NCBI GenBank assembly: GCA_030055515.1
Contig: JASFYI010000003.1
Location: 124,001 to 188,000, forward strand
Source: Methanolinea sp.
GTDB taxonomy: Archaea > Halobacteriota > Methanomicrobia > Methanomicrobiales > Methanospirillaceae
DNA length: 64,000 bases
Reading direction: 5' to 3'
Positions 36,343 through 45,044 of the stretch are shown piece by piece (the first letter of the stretch is position 1; each line of letters begins with the position of its first letter). Both the position numbers and the translations under genes were made by a program. The notes below the pieces were generated by a model. It was not told the DNA's origin, did no database searches, and worked only from the letters and a program-made list of their open reading frames with translations.

Positions 36343-36853
36343 GAGAGATGGGAGAGAAGAAATCACCAGCGAGCGGGTGGCCGGTCGTCCAGGGAGACTT
36401 CCACGCGGGGGACCCCCAGAGCCCGGTCGCGGTCATGACATGCGGGTCGCACCTCGACGAGAAGGCCATCTGCGAAGGCGGAGCCGCCATCGCGGGGTCC
36501 TGCAAGACCGAGAACCTCGGCCTCGAGAAGGTCATCGCGAACATCATCTCCAACCCCAACATCCGGTTCCTCCTGCTCTGCGGGACCGAGGTGAAGGGCC
36601 ACCTCGCGGGCCAGACGATGGCTGCACTCCACAAGAACGGCGTCAAGGACGGGAGGGTCGTCGGTGCTGAGGGTGCAATCCCCTTCATCGAGAACCTCAA
36701 GGACGACGCCATCAAGCGCTTCCAGGAGCAGGTCGAACTGGTCAACATCATGGAGACCGAGGACCTCGGGACCATCAAGGCCAAGATCGCGGAACTCAAG
36801 GCCCGCGACCCGGGCGCCTTCCCCGCGGACCCGATGGTCGTCGAGGTCAAGGA
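36334..36853 (+). repeat. 520-bp direct repeat, copy 2
   Basis: Second copy of the mtrA segment at 35389-35908; it begins within the last codons of mtrF. After the shared GAGGTCAAGGA the two sequences diverge completely, one into the MtrA anchor and the other into MtrG. Confidence 0.95.
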
Positions 36854-37088
36854 AGCTGCAGCCGGCGGCGTCGAGGTCGCGGCCGCGGGTGTCAACCCGC
36901 AGTTCCTCGAGATCGAGAAGAGGCTGGACAAGATCGAGAAGAAGATCGAGTTTGCCGATGCCGAGATTGCGCAGCGCGTGGGAAGGAAGATCGGAAGGGA
37001 CATCGGCATCCTCTACGGACTGGTCGCCGGACTGACCGTGTTCGTGATGCTGCTCGTCCTGCTCCCGAAGCTGAATATGATGATCTGA
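36348..37088 (+). CDS. Fusion of a second MtrA corrinoid domain with MtrG
   Basis: A 246-residue protein. Residues 1-168 equal the first MtrA except for Gly in place of Val at position 2, and keep the cobalamin-ligand His85. The rest, from [17 protein letters not shown] through [20 protein letters not shown] to the helix [14 protein letters not shown], is a complete MtrG. No separate mtrG exists in the operon, and this gene stands where mtrG is expected (F-G-H order), so it supplies MtrG with an extra MtrA head. It could double the corrinoid content of the complex. The ATG at 36348 has GAGGTGAGAG upstream. Confidence 0.93.
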   Translation: MGEKKSPASGWPVVQGDFHAGDPQSPVAVMTCGSHLDEKAICEGGAAIAGSCKTENLGLEKVIANIISNPNIRFLLLCGTEVKGHLAGQTMAALHKNGVKDGRVVGAEGAIPFIENLKDDAIKRFQEQVELVNIMETEDLGTIKAKIAELKARDPGAFPADPMVVEVKEAAAGGVEVAAAGVNPQFLEIEKRLDKIEKKIEFADAEIAQRVGRKIGRDIGILYGLVAGLTVFVMLLVLLPKLNMMI

Positions 37089-37106
37089 AAGGAGGTGTGA
37101 ATTCGA

Positions 37107-38144
37107 ATGTTCAGGTTTGAGAAAGAACAGAAAGTCTGGGACTTCAACGGCACCAAGATTGGTGGTCAGCCTGGAGAGTACCCGACCGTACTTGCGTGCT
37201 CAATCTTCTACAACAAGCACGAGATCGTGCTTGACGAGAAGACCGGAAAGATCGACAAAGCGGCTGCGGAGGCGCTCTGGAACAGGTGCCAGGAGCTCTC
37301 CGACATGGTGGGTATCCCGCACTTCATCCAGATCCTCGCCGAGTACCCGCAGGCGTTCGAGAGCTACTTCACGTGGTTTGACAGCATCGACAACAAGACG
37401 GCGTTCCTCATGGACTCGTCCGTTCCCCAGTGCCTCGCGCACGCCTGCAAGTTCGTGACCGAGGTGGGCCTCGCGCACCGCGCGATCTACAACTCGATTA
37501 ACGGGTCGATCCTGCCGGAGAACATCGAGGCCCTCAAGAACAGCGACGTCGATGCCGCGATCGTCCTCGCGTTCAACCCCGCGGACCCGACCGTTCAGGG
37601 GAGGGAGAAGGTCCTCGTCGAGGGCGGTGTCGCCGGGCAGGCGAAGGGGATGCTCCAGATCGCAGAGGAGTGCGGGATCACGAGGCCCATCCTCGACACC
37701 GCGGCAACCCCGCTCGGGCTCGGGTCCGGGAGCGCGTACCGCGAGATCCTCGCCTGCAAGGCGATCCACGGGCTCCCGACCGGCGGTGCGTACCACAACA
37801 TGACGGTCGCGTGGACCTGGCTCAAGCGCTGGAAGGGATCGAAGAAGAACCCGTCCCAGCTCCTCGAGTCCCTGAAGGGCAAGGACATCTACGTGAAGCA
37901 GCTCCTCCACCACTACCTCGGCGGTCTCGAGGGAGTTGTCCAGGCGGCATGGTCAGCCCCCGACATCGGGTGCAACCTCGTCGCGAGCACGCTCGGCGCA
38001 GACCTCATCATGTACGGCCCGATCGAGAACGTCGAGCCGATGATCACTGCCCAGGCATACATGGACATCGTCACGCTCGAGGCGATGCGGCCGCTGGGAA
38101 TCGAGTGCAAGTCCGAGAACCACCCGTTCTTCAAACTCATCTAA
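37107..38144 (+). CDS. mtrH: Methyltransferase Mtr subunit H
   Basis: A 345-residue soluble subunit that takes the methyl group from methyl-tetrahydromethanopterin to the corrinoid of MtrA. It begins MFRFEKEQKVWDFNGTKIGG and has NSINGSILPENIEALKNSDV and ITRPILDTAATPLGLGSGSA, typical of this TIM-barrel methyltransferase family. A good ribosome-binding site (GGAGGTG) precedes it. It is the last gene of the operon. Confidence 0.97.
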   Translation: MFRFEKEQKVWDFNGTKIGGQPGEYPTVLACSIFYNKHEIVLDEKTGKIDKAAAEALWNRCQELSDMVGIPHFIQILAEYPQAFESYFTWFDSIDNKTAFLMDSSVPQCLAHACKFVTEVGLAHRAIYNSINGSILPENIEALKNSDVDAAIVLAFNPADPTVQGREKVLVEGGVAGQAKGMLQIAEECGITRPILDTAATPLGLGSGSAYREILACKAIHGLPTGGAYHNMTVAWTWLKRWKGSKKNPSQLLESLKGKDIYVKQLLHHYLGGLEGVVQAAWSAPDIGCNLVASTLGADLIMYGPIENVEPMITAQAYMDIVTLEAMRPLGIECKSENHPFFKLI

Positions 38145-38158
38145 ACCTTTTTTTCCCG
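38145..38158 (+). terminator. T-run terminator of the mtr operon
   Basis: The stop codon is followed directly by ACC and seven T (38148-38154), nearly identical to the site after mcrA. Confidence 0.55.
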
Positions 38159-38798
38159 CGGTCACGGAAAACCCCGGGCACATTCGATTGAAGCTTCGCT
38201 TCGTGCGCCCTTCCCCCTCTCCCCGGAGGTCTCGAGGGTAACCCGGACCACGCGGCGATTCCTCCCGCGGAAAGACAGCACTTGGATTGGCAATCCTCCC
38301 TCGGCCCCCCAGTGCATTCCCGTTCGATAAGACGGACACTCCCTGTCCCCCCGCGCGGCCTGCTCTCCATGCCCCTGCCACGCGTGCCGGGATGTTCCCC
38401 TTGTTCCGGGCAAGCGGGAGAAAACATCTGGAGAAAACAGGTTGTCGTCCCCCCGTCCCGGGCGCGATGTGGGAGGCGAAGCGGGGGAATGCCGCGTGGA
38501 CCCGTGGTTCCAGGGTCTGGAATCTTTTATAAACTGTATAATGCGATATGCAAGAACTGGACCCTCCGCGCCGCGGGCGGTGAATCCACCGCGGGGACGT
38601 GGGGAAGACACGCGTTGCCGGCGCGGGAGAACCCCGTGTAAAAGTTTTGCGAGGAAAAAAAGCGGTGACGTTATTTATTTGCGGTGAGGAGCCGGGGACT
38701 CGTCCAGGCCGTGCACTTCCCCGGGTACACCCGCAACGGATCGATCGGGAAAAGGGGCAGGGGAGCCGGATTCGTGTCCCTGATCCGGGCTGCCCCCG
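38145..38798. other. 654-bp non-coding stretch between mtrH and a radical SAM gene
   Basis: Apart from the mtr terminator I find no convincing gene on either strand; short open frames here lack ribosome-binding sites, family motifs and consistent codon use. A TATA-like TTTTATAAACTG (about 38524-38535) and an AT-rich TTATTTATTT (38671-38680) stand out. They could drive a small RNA or an unrecognised peptide. Confidence 0.6.
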
Positions 38799-39974
38799 TT
38801 ATCCCCTCCCCCTGCCCTCCCTCGTTGCGAGGAACCGCACGAGCGCCATGATCCCGGGTTTCCCCTCCTTCCTGTGCCCCCGTCCCGGCACAAACATCTC
38901 ATAGAAGGGATTTTCAAGCATCTCCCTCTCGAGGCGCCCGGAGATCTCGTCGAATATCCTCGCGTACGCGGTGCAGTAGGGATCGACGCCCGCGATCTCG
39001 CCCCCGTTTGGGACCATCGCGTTGTAGGGGCATCCCCCCCTGCAGTACCGGATGTGGGGGCAGTCCGCGCACGCCCTGTCGACGAGGTCCCGGAATTCCT
39101 GCATCCGCCTGCCGACGGGCGAATCCGCGAGCTGCGCGATGGACGGGCGGTCGGCAACGTGCCCCATCGCGTACTCCGGCATCCCCACGAACCGGTAGCA
39201 GGGGTAGATGGTCCCGTCCGGGCCCACGGCAAACGTGCTCCCCATGCAGTCCACGTAGGTGCAGACCGTCCCGTGCCGGAAGATGACGCACTTGCAGAGG
39301 TCATTGATGTTCATGATCTCGAAGGTCCCGAGGTTCTCGAGGGAGACATCGAGGAGGTACACGAGGAGCTCGCCGTAGTCGGCAGGATCGAGGACCCAGG
39401 GCTCGGGATTGTCGTTCCGCAGGGAGGGGAGCGCGGGGTGGAGCTTCAGCACGAACCCGTTCTCCCTGAAGAAACGGACGATCTCCTCCTTCTTCCCGAT
39501 GGACTGGGATGTGAACGTGCAGATGAAGCTCACCCGCAGCCCGTGATCCCGGGCGATCCTGTACCCCCTCATCGTCTTCTCGAAGTACCCTTCGCCCCTC
39601 TGGGCATCGCAGATCGGCTGGGGCCCGTCGATGCTCGTCCCGATGGGAACGTTGAACTCGGCGAGGATCTCCGCGATCTCGTCGGTGAGGAGCCAGAGGT
39701 TGGACTGCATCGCAAACTCGGGCCTCGATCGACCGGTGCTCCCCGCGAGGATGGGGAGCGCCTCCCGGTAGAAGGCCGCGCCGGCGAGGAGGGGTTCCCC
39801 GCCGTGGAACGTGAACGTGACCCGGTCCCTCCCGAGGGAAGAGACCCACTCCGCGACGTCGCTCACTGTCGCGATGTCCATGCGGGCGGAGCCCGGCTCC
39901 GAGCTCCAGCAGTACCTGCACCGCGCGGGGCACCCGAGGGTGGGGACGAGCATCACGTGGAACGGATTCTTCAT
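38799..39974 (-). CDS. Radical SAM protein with SPASM domain, putative peptide-modifying enzyme
   Basis: A 391-residue radical SAM enzyme of the sulfatase-maturase-like group. The SAM-cluster motif is Cys15, Cys19, Cys22 (PTLGCPARCRYC). A C-terminal SPASM region follows, with CKC, VCTYVDC, YPCYRF and CADCPHIRYCRGGCPYNA for auxiliary clusters. Such enzymes modify peptides or proteins. It resembles a family of putative peptide-modifying enzymes in Methanomicrobiales (from memory; not checked). I found no Cys-rich or other precursor gene beside it. The ATG at 39974 is chosen over a TTG at 39995. Confidence 0.88.
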   Translation of the reverse strand: MKNPFHVMLVPTLGCPARCRYCWSSEPGSARMDIATVSDVAEWVSSLGRDRVTFTFHGGEPLLAGAAFYREALPILAGSTGRSRPEFAMQSNLWLLTDEIAEILAEFNVPIGTSIDGPQPICDAQRGEGYFEKTMRGYRIARDHGLRVSFICTFTSQSIGKKEEIVRFFRENGFVLKLHPALPSLRNDNPEPWVLDPADYGELLVYLLDVSLENLGTFEIMNINDLCKCVIFRHGTVCTYVDCMGSTFAVGPDGTIYPCYRFVGMPEYAMGHVADRPSIAQLADSPVGRRMQEFRDLVDRACADCPHIRYCRGGCPYNAMVPNGGEIAGVDPYCTAYARIFDEISGRLEREMLENPFYEMFVPGRGHRKEGKPGIMALVRFLATREGRGRG

Positions 39975-40099
39975 GCGTACCTGTCTCTTTCGCAACGTCC
40001 GAGTTAAGGGTTACCCCGCCCGGTCCCCCCCACTTTCACGCCTCCTGCCCCACCTTCATCAGGGGGGACGCGCACATCCCGGGAGGAGGCGAGGAAAGG

Positions 40100-40354
40100 G
40101 TGACAGGCAGCACCGTGCCAAACAGGGAGGGAGAGAGGAGGAAAGGGCGGGAGGACATCCACGAGACGGCGGACCGGTGGCTCCGGGCGGCGCGGGCCCT
40201 CCCCGCCGCGGACAGGCCGCACGCAGAGCGCCTCGCCGCGATGATACGGGCGCACGCCACGGACAGGATGCCCCACATCAGGGATCCCCTCGAGGCGGCA
40301 GTCTTCTCCCTCCTCGTCGAGCTCGTGAAACGCCAAGAAGAGAAGGGGGAGTGA
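40100..40354 (+). CDS. Small hypothetical protein
   Basis: An 84-residue charged, helix-rich protein that I do not recognise. The start is GTG at 40100 with purine-rich GGAGGAGGCGAGG upstream, a good ribosome-binding site. It is acidic/basic mixed, with Arg/Ala-rich helices (ADRWLRAARALPAADRP, EAAVFSLLVELVKRQ), no Cys and no membrane segment. It sits between the divergent radical SAM gene and the convergent rubredoxin gene. The reading frame could be fortuitous, but the ribosome-binding site and position favour a gene. Confidence 0.55.
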   Translation: MTGSTVPNREGERRKGREDIHETADRWLRAARALPAADRPHAERLAAMIRAHATDRMPHIRDPLEAAVFSLLVELVKRQEEKGE

Positions 40355-40391
40355 TCCTCCCCGGCATCGCCTCCTCCCCTGCCCGGGATCT

Positions 40392-40799
40392 TCAGGGGAG
40401 GTCGAGGGGCTCGAATCCCTGCTTGTACACCTTCCCGAACTGGAGCGAGATCTTCGGGTCGAGGTTGCAGATCGGGCAGGTGTAGTCGTCGGGGAGGTCC
40501 TCGAACGGGGTCCCCGGCTTGATCCCCCTGTGCGGTTCCCCCCTCGCCTGGTCATAGACGTACCCGCAGACAGAGCAGATGTACTTCGTCGGGACCCACT
40601 CCTCGAAACCCCACTTCCCGATCTTCCCCTTCCCCTCCATCCCGCAGATGGGGCAGACGTACGTCTCGGGGAGATCTTCGAAGGGCGTTCCCGCCGGGAT
40701 CCCGTTGTGCGGCTCCCCGCGGAGGGGGGAGTAGATGTACCCGCAGATCCGGCACTTGTACCTCTTCACTCTCTTTTCCGGTTCCTTGCTCTTTGCCAT
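40392..40799 (-). CDS. Two-domain rubredoxin
   Basis: A 135-residue protein with two rubredoxin folds in tandem. Each has paired Cys motifs for one Fe: CRICGY and CPICGM in the first domain, CSVCGY and CPICNL in the second. Both keep the GTPFEDLP segment typical of rubredoxins. It is probably an electron donor, for example to oxygen- or peroxide-reducing enzymes. The domains differ in the link between the Cys pairs. It is divergent from the F390 synthetase-like gene, with 183 bp between them. Confidence 0.93.
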   Translation of the reverse strand: MAKSKEPEKRVKRYKCRICGYIYSPLRGEPHNGIPAGTPFEDLPETYVCPICGMEGKGKIGKWGFEEWVPTKYICSVCGYVYDQARGEPHRGIKPGTPFEDLPDDYTCPICNLDPKISLQFGKVYKQGFEPLDLP

Positions 40800-40982
40800 G
40801 GTCTTGCCACGTCCGTCGAATCCGACAACTACGAAAGTCCCCCTGCGAGATGTTAATAGTATTTCTCCCGGAATGCGGGTACACCGAGCCGCCCGGCCTC
40901 GTGCGTGAACTCCGGTCCTCCCCGCGTGCAAGAACACGGGGACCGCGAGCCTCATGAGCCCCGGCGACCATACACACACTCC

Positions 40983-42332
40983 ATGGAGAAGGGCAGATTC
41001 TTCGACCCTGCCATCGAGACCATGTCCCGCGGGGACCTCGATGCCCTCATCGACGAGCGCGTCCGCTACACCGTCTCGTACGCGTGGGAACACTCGCCCT
41101 TCTACCGGAGGTGGTTCGAGGAGCACTCGGTCGCGCCCGGGGAGATCAGGGAGCACGAGGATCTCCTTGCCCTCCCCCTCGTCTCGGGGAAGACGATCCG
41201 CGAGAACCAGCCCCCCGCGACACCTGAATTCTCGTTCAGGAGCGTGCCGTGGGAGGAGATATTCACCGTGCACGAGACGAGCGGCACTTCGGGAACGCCG
41301 AAGAGCTTCTTCCTCACGTGGGAGGACTGGATGCGGTACGCGACGAAGTACGCCCGCATCTTCGTCTCCCAGGGCTTCGGGAAGGGCGACCGGGTCGTGA
41401 TATGCACGTCCTACGGGATGAACGTCGGTGCGAACACGATGACCCTCGCCGCCCGCGAGATCGGGATGACGATCATCCCGACCGGGAAGTGCTCGTTCCC
41501 GAGCCGCATCCTGAACGCGTACAGGCCCACGGGGATCGTGGGGAGTGTCTTCAAGCTCCTCAGGCTGGCCGAGAGGCTGAAGGGAGAGGGCATAGACCCG
41601 AGGGAGACATCGGTCGAGAGACTCGTGGTCGGCGGCGAGAGCTTCTCCGAGGAGGCACGGGAATACCTCTCGGGTGTCTGGGAGAGAGAGGTGTTCAACA
41701 CCTACGGGAGCACGGAAGGGACGATGTGCGGCGAGTGCGCCCTGCGGCAGGGACTCCACGTCCCGGAAGACCTCGTGCACCTCGACGTGTACGATCCCGC
41801 GCTCAGGGATTTCGTCCCGGACGGGGAGTGCGGCCGCGCGATCCTCACGACACTCCTCCCGCCGGGCGGCCGGTGCGGGACACTCCTGATCAACTACGAC
41901 ACGGAGGACACGACGGTCATCCAGAGCCGGGAGAAATGCCCCTGCGGGAGGACGCACACGAGGATCTTCACCCCCCAGCGGGAGGCCGAGACCGTCTGGA
42001 TCTTCGGCACACCCGTCAACAAGGTGGACATCGAGCGCGGGGTGTTCCAGCCTGAAAACATGGAGTACCTCACGGGAGAATACGAGGCGTTCGTGTATCC
42101 CCGCGGCGACGATGGTGCCGTCGTCCGGGTCAGCATGGAATCGCGCGACCCGGCTTCTGTCCCCGCAGGTGACGTGTCGGAGAGGTTCCTCTCCACTTTC
42201 TTCCGTTCCAAGCCGGCACTCGCGCCGCTGTACGGCGACGAGCTCGAGATCCTCTTCTCGTTCCTCCCTCCCGGTTCGCTCGAACTCTACCGGGTGAAGG
42301 GCCGTCCCCGGCGGCTCGTCGACCGCCGGTGA
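40983..42332 (+). CDS. Coenzyme F390 synthetase-like adenylate-forming enzyme (PaaK family)
   Basis: A 449-residue AMP-forming enzyme of the phenylacetate-CoA ligase family. The phosphate loop is [10 protein letters not shown] and the adenine region is [18 protein letters not shown] near the C terminus is a typical Cys pair. In methanogens this family includes coenzyme F390 synthetase, which adenylylates or guanylylates F420 when cells are exposed to oxygen. A true acyl-CoA ligase remains possible. The ATG at 40983 begins [12 protein letters not shown], the usual start. Confidence 0.75.
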   Translation: MEKGRFFDPAIETMSRGDLDALIDERVRYTVSYAWEHSPFYRRWFEEHSVAPGEIREHEDLLALPLVSGKTIRENQPPATPEFSFRSVPWEEIFTVHETSGTSGTPKSFFLTWEDWMRYATKYARIFVSQGFGKGDRVVICTSYGMNVGANTMTLAAREIGMTIIPTGKCSFPSRILNAYRPTGIVGSVFKLLRLAERLKGEGIDPRETSVERLVVGGESFSEEAREYLSGVWEREVFNTYGSTEGTMCGECALRQGLHVPEDLVHLDVYDPALRDFVPDGECGRAILTTLLPPGGRCGTLLINYDTEDTTVIQSREKCPCGRTHTRIFTPQREAETVWIFGTPVNKVDIERGVFQPENMEYLTGEYEAFVYPRGDDGAVVRVSMESRDPASVPAGDVSERFLSTFFRSKPALAPLYGDELEILFSFLPPGSLELYRVKGRPRRLVDRR

Positions 42333-42587
42333 GCAAAGGGGGGGCGCGTGGCAGGCGCACCCTCCCGCGGCCGAACCGAACGTGAACAATTTTTAATATC
42401 AAAAGAACAAAAATCACTCAGCTCTCTGGATGGGTCTCCTGGTCTTTCTTTTGCCGGACACCCCCAAAATCTGGCATCAACCCCCCTATCAAGTCAGGGA
42501 CCTCTCCAGGAGAGCCCGCACGATCCCGCGTGATTCCCCTCGTACCCTCTGGTTTAATACGCGGGAGGACAAACCATCTGGCGTCCG
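42333..42587. other. Intergenic region before marC
   Basis: Non-coding. It contains an AT-rich TTTTTAATATC (near 42389-42400) that may end the upstream transcript and a TATA-like GGTTTAATACG (about 42550-42560) suited to marC. Confidence 0.5.
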
Positions 42588-43175
42588 ATGGCAGATTTCT
42601 TCCCGTCACTGCTGTACGCGTTCTCTGCGCTCTTCGTGATCCTCGATCCCATCCTGAGCGTGCCGATCTTCGCGTCTATGACGCGGGGGCAGTCCCCCCT
42701 CGAGATCAGCAGGCAGGCCATGATAGCCGTTGCCGTGGCCGGGTGCCTCCTCTACATCTTCCTCTTCTTCAATTTCTTCATCTTCGATGTCCTCGGGATC
42801 GACCTCCACAGCTTCCAGGTCGCGGGGGGAATCCTCCTCTTCATCCTCGGGATGCAGATGGCGCTCGGGATCGACATCGGCAAGCCGAAGGACAGGTCGC
42901 CCTCCGTCGCGGGCGTGATCATCGGGACACCCCTCCTCTGCGGGCCCGGCGCGATCACCACGGTGATCCTCCTCGTCAACCAGATGGGGATCCTCATCCC
43001 GGCAATCGCCATCGCGCTCTCCCTCGGCGCGACGTGGGTCATCCTCCGTTTCTCGGGGGACATCCAGAAGCTCGTGGGCGACACCGTGATCGAGGTCATG
43101 GCCCGCGTCCTCGGGATGCTCGTCGCGGCGATCGCGGTCAGGATAATCGCGGCGGGGGTCGTCGGTCTCGCCTGA
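42588..43175 (+). CDS. MarC-family integral membrane protein
   Basis: A 195-residue membrane protein with six predicted hydrophobic helices, for example LLYAFSALFVILDPILSVPIF at the N terminus, LLYIFLFFNFFIFDVLGI and VLGMLVAAIAVRIIAAGVVG at the end. The GTPLLCGPGAITTVIL segment is the MarC (UPF0056) signature. Its transport role is not established; the old link to antibiotic resistance is unsupported. It stands alone, convergent with the SpeD-family gene. Confidence 0.9.
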   Translation: MADFFPSLLYAFSALFVILDPILSVPIFASMTRGQSPLEISRQAMIAVAVAGCLLYIFLFFNFFIFDVLGIDLHSFQVAGGILLFILGMQMALGIDIGKPKDRSPSVAGVIIGTPLLCGPGAITTVILLVNQMGILIPAIAIALSLGATWVILRFSGDIQKLVGDTVIEVMARVLGMLVAAIAVRIIAAGVVGLA

Positions 43176-43362
43176 TGTCAAAAACGCAAAAATACCCTTC
43201 TCCCGGGCATCTTCCTCCGGGACGGCCGCGAGAGGCGTTCCGGGAAAGTTTTCCAGGGGGATTCTCCGCGGGTCCCGGGGAATGGCACCGCGGCGCGTGC
43301 GGGAAAAATGGCCTGTGTCCTCCCCGCGGCGGGGAGGGCGTAATTTCAAGAACCGGTTTGCT

Positions 43363-43806
43363 CTAGAAACGGAAAACCACGTTGTAGTTCATCGATTTCG
43401 CACCGAAGAACTCCTTGCAGAACTTCGCGGTCTTCTCGGGCGGGTATTCCTTGCAGCTGAAGATATCGAGGTACGCGGAGTTCGACTCGTTCGCGAAGTG
43501 GCCCGAGACGAGGCTCGTCTCGATGAGCTGGGTCATCGAGTATCCCGCGACCCTCTCGTTCGGACCGAAGTGGACGATGGTGGGATCCCCGAACCTCTTC
43601 ATCTCGATGAGATCGCAGAGCCTGACGATGAACTCGCGGATCTTCTCCGGGTCCCTGATGGTCTCCGGGTTGCATCCCTTCAGGTCCACCATGGTGCACA
43701 AACCCCACGCGTTTTCCTTCCTGAACGTCTTCATCACTTCTTCGTCCTTCATGTTCCGGACGGTCATTTCACGCTTCATTTCGAGCATGTTGACTTCTCC
43801 CACCAT
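43363..43806 (-). CDS. S-adenosylmethionine decarboxylase family protein (SpeD-like)
   Basis: A 147-residue protein. Overall similarity to SpeD is low, but the three key residues are kept at the right spacing: Ser98 (pyruvoyl former), His103 and Cys118, the same 5- and 15-residue intervals as Ser63/His68/Cys83 of bacterial SpeD. DIFSCKEY matches the DVFTCG strand. It should self-cleave and make decarboxylated SAM for polyamines, but the surrounding motif (ETSLVSGH) is unusual. The ATG at 43806 is used; another at 43788 has GGGAG upstream. A TATA-like GGTTTAAATT lies at about 43850-43860. Confidence 0.75.
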   Translation of the reverse strand: MVGEVNMLEMKREMTVRNMKDEEVMKTFRKENAWGLCTMVDLKGCNPETIRDPEKIREFIVRLCDLIEMKRFGDPTIVHFGPNERVAGYSMTQLIETSLVSGHFANESNSAYLDIFSCKEYPPEKTAKFCKEFFGAKSMNYNVVFRF

Positions 43807-44093
43807 AGTTCACTTCTCGGAACTATTTCTCAGAGGTCAGCCAGCCGAAATTTAAACCTTTCCCAATTACCCCGTGGGAAATCACCTCCCTTTTCTGCAT
43901 TGGAGTGACAATAGGCGGTTTTTGGAGAAATTACGCCATTTTAGACAAATTCTAAAATCGGCACGTAAAAGCGCGGATTCGAAACGCGCACCGAGGCAAT
44001 TGCGATTCCAAACGGGGCCCTTCCCGGGCGAATCTGGAGATCCCCCTTCCCGCGATCCCGTTTTATAGGGTTTAATTTCGCATTTTGTGCTAT

Positions 44094-45044
44094 TTAATCC
44101 CGCGCAGTGAACCCGGGGGTGCCCGGTTCGCGCTTCCCGAGGATCTCGGCGAGCTCCTCCTTTGCCACCGAGAAGACCTCGACCATGTGGTGGGGATGGT
44201 ACCGCGTCTTTGCCTCCCTGATCCCCGGCACACCCATGTCGCTCTCGCGGTTGATGTACGTGTACCTGCCCTCGAGGAACCGCGCCGTCTCGACGTTGAT
44301 GGCCTTGTAAATCCCCTCGCAATCGGGAAGGCCCTTCTCGAAGTGGACGACCGCGGTCTCCCGGTCGAGCTCTTCGAAGATCGAGATTGCCCCGATCCTG
44401 TCCTCCACCCTTATCGCGAGGCCCGACAGACCGAGCTTCCGGAAGTGGTCCATGGCAAAGAAGATTGCCTCCTTCTCGAAGGAGAGGTAGGGGTGCTCGT
44501 CGCACTGCCTCCACTCGCACCATTCCTCGAGGAACGCCCTGACATCCCCGATATTCTCGGGGGTTATCTCTTCCACGCTGTGGCGGCACCTCTCCACGAA
44601 CCTCCTGTACTGCCTGCGGATGGTGAGGTACTTCCCCCCGGGGAGCCGGGCGAGGTCGCGGGCGAGGTACACGTACTCCCAGTAGTCCCGGTCGGGCTGG
44701 AGCGCGATCCCCGGGAAGAGTGCCTCAATCCATTCCCTCGTCGGCCTGTCCACGAGGACGAGGGGGCGTGGCCCCCCCTCCCTCACCGCGATGTCGCACA
44801 CGTCGAGGAGGGCTTCCGTGTCCCTCGGGCCGATCGGCGGGCGGAACGTGGTAACCCCCTGGACGGTGCTGCTGACGACGAGGCATCCCCTGTGCACGGC
44901 GTACTTGTAGTGGGCGTAGTTGCTCCAGCAGACCATGTTCGCAAAGAGGTTGTCGCTGTGCCCCGGCGGGTAGTGCGCGTAGTGGCGGGAGAACACCTCC
45001 CTGTCCTCAAGCGTCACCGGGCGGAAACACGAGGATGTCAGCAC
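44094..45044 (-). CDS. DUF2156 (GNAT-like) domain protein
   Basis: A 316-residue protein of the DUF2156 type, with the double GNAT fold related to the aminoacyl-phosphatidylglycerol synthase C-terminal domain. Recognisable parts are the N-terminal SDNLFANMVCWS, the middle YLTIRRQYRRFVERC and the C-terminal ARFLEGRYTYINRESDMGVPG segment. The substrate is unknown, possibly an aminoacyl-tRNA-dependent or acyl transfer. The start is GTG at 45042-45044, overlapping the upstream GNAT gene by 7 bp, so the two are coupled. Confidence 0.82.
   Translation of the reverse strand: MLTSSCFRPVTLEDREVFSRHYAHYPPGHSDNLFANMVCWSNYAHYKYAVHRGCLVVSSTVQGVTTFRPPIGPRDTEALLDVCDIAVREGGPRPLVLVDRPTREWIEALFPGIALQPDRDYWEYVYLARDLARLPGGKYLTIRRQYRRFVERCRHSVEEITPENIGDVRAFLEEWCEWRQCDEHPYLSFEKEAIFFAMDHFRKLGLSGLAIRVEDRIGAISIFEELDRETAVVHFEKGLPDCEGIYKAINVETARFLEGRYTYINRESDMGVPGIREAKTRYHPHHMVEVFSVAKEELAEILGKREPGTPGFTARD

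Noticed and set aside
35389-36853. Mobile element or transposition behind the mtrA repeat
   Set aside because: No transposase, terminal inverted repeats or target duplication; the repeat ends inside coding sequence and fits a gene duplication.
38145-38798. Cys-rich precursor peptide for the SPASM enzyme
   Set aside because: Read in all frames; a few Cys codons cluster near 38361-38395, but no frame has a start, ribosome-binding site and regular Cys spacing.
40800-42389. Long minus-strand open frame continuing upstream of the rubredoxin
   Set aside because: Only the last 135 codons encode rubredoxin; the rest is the shadow of the F390 synthetase-like gene.
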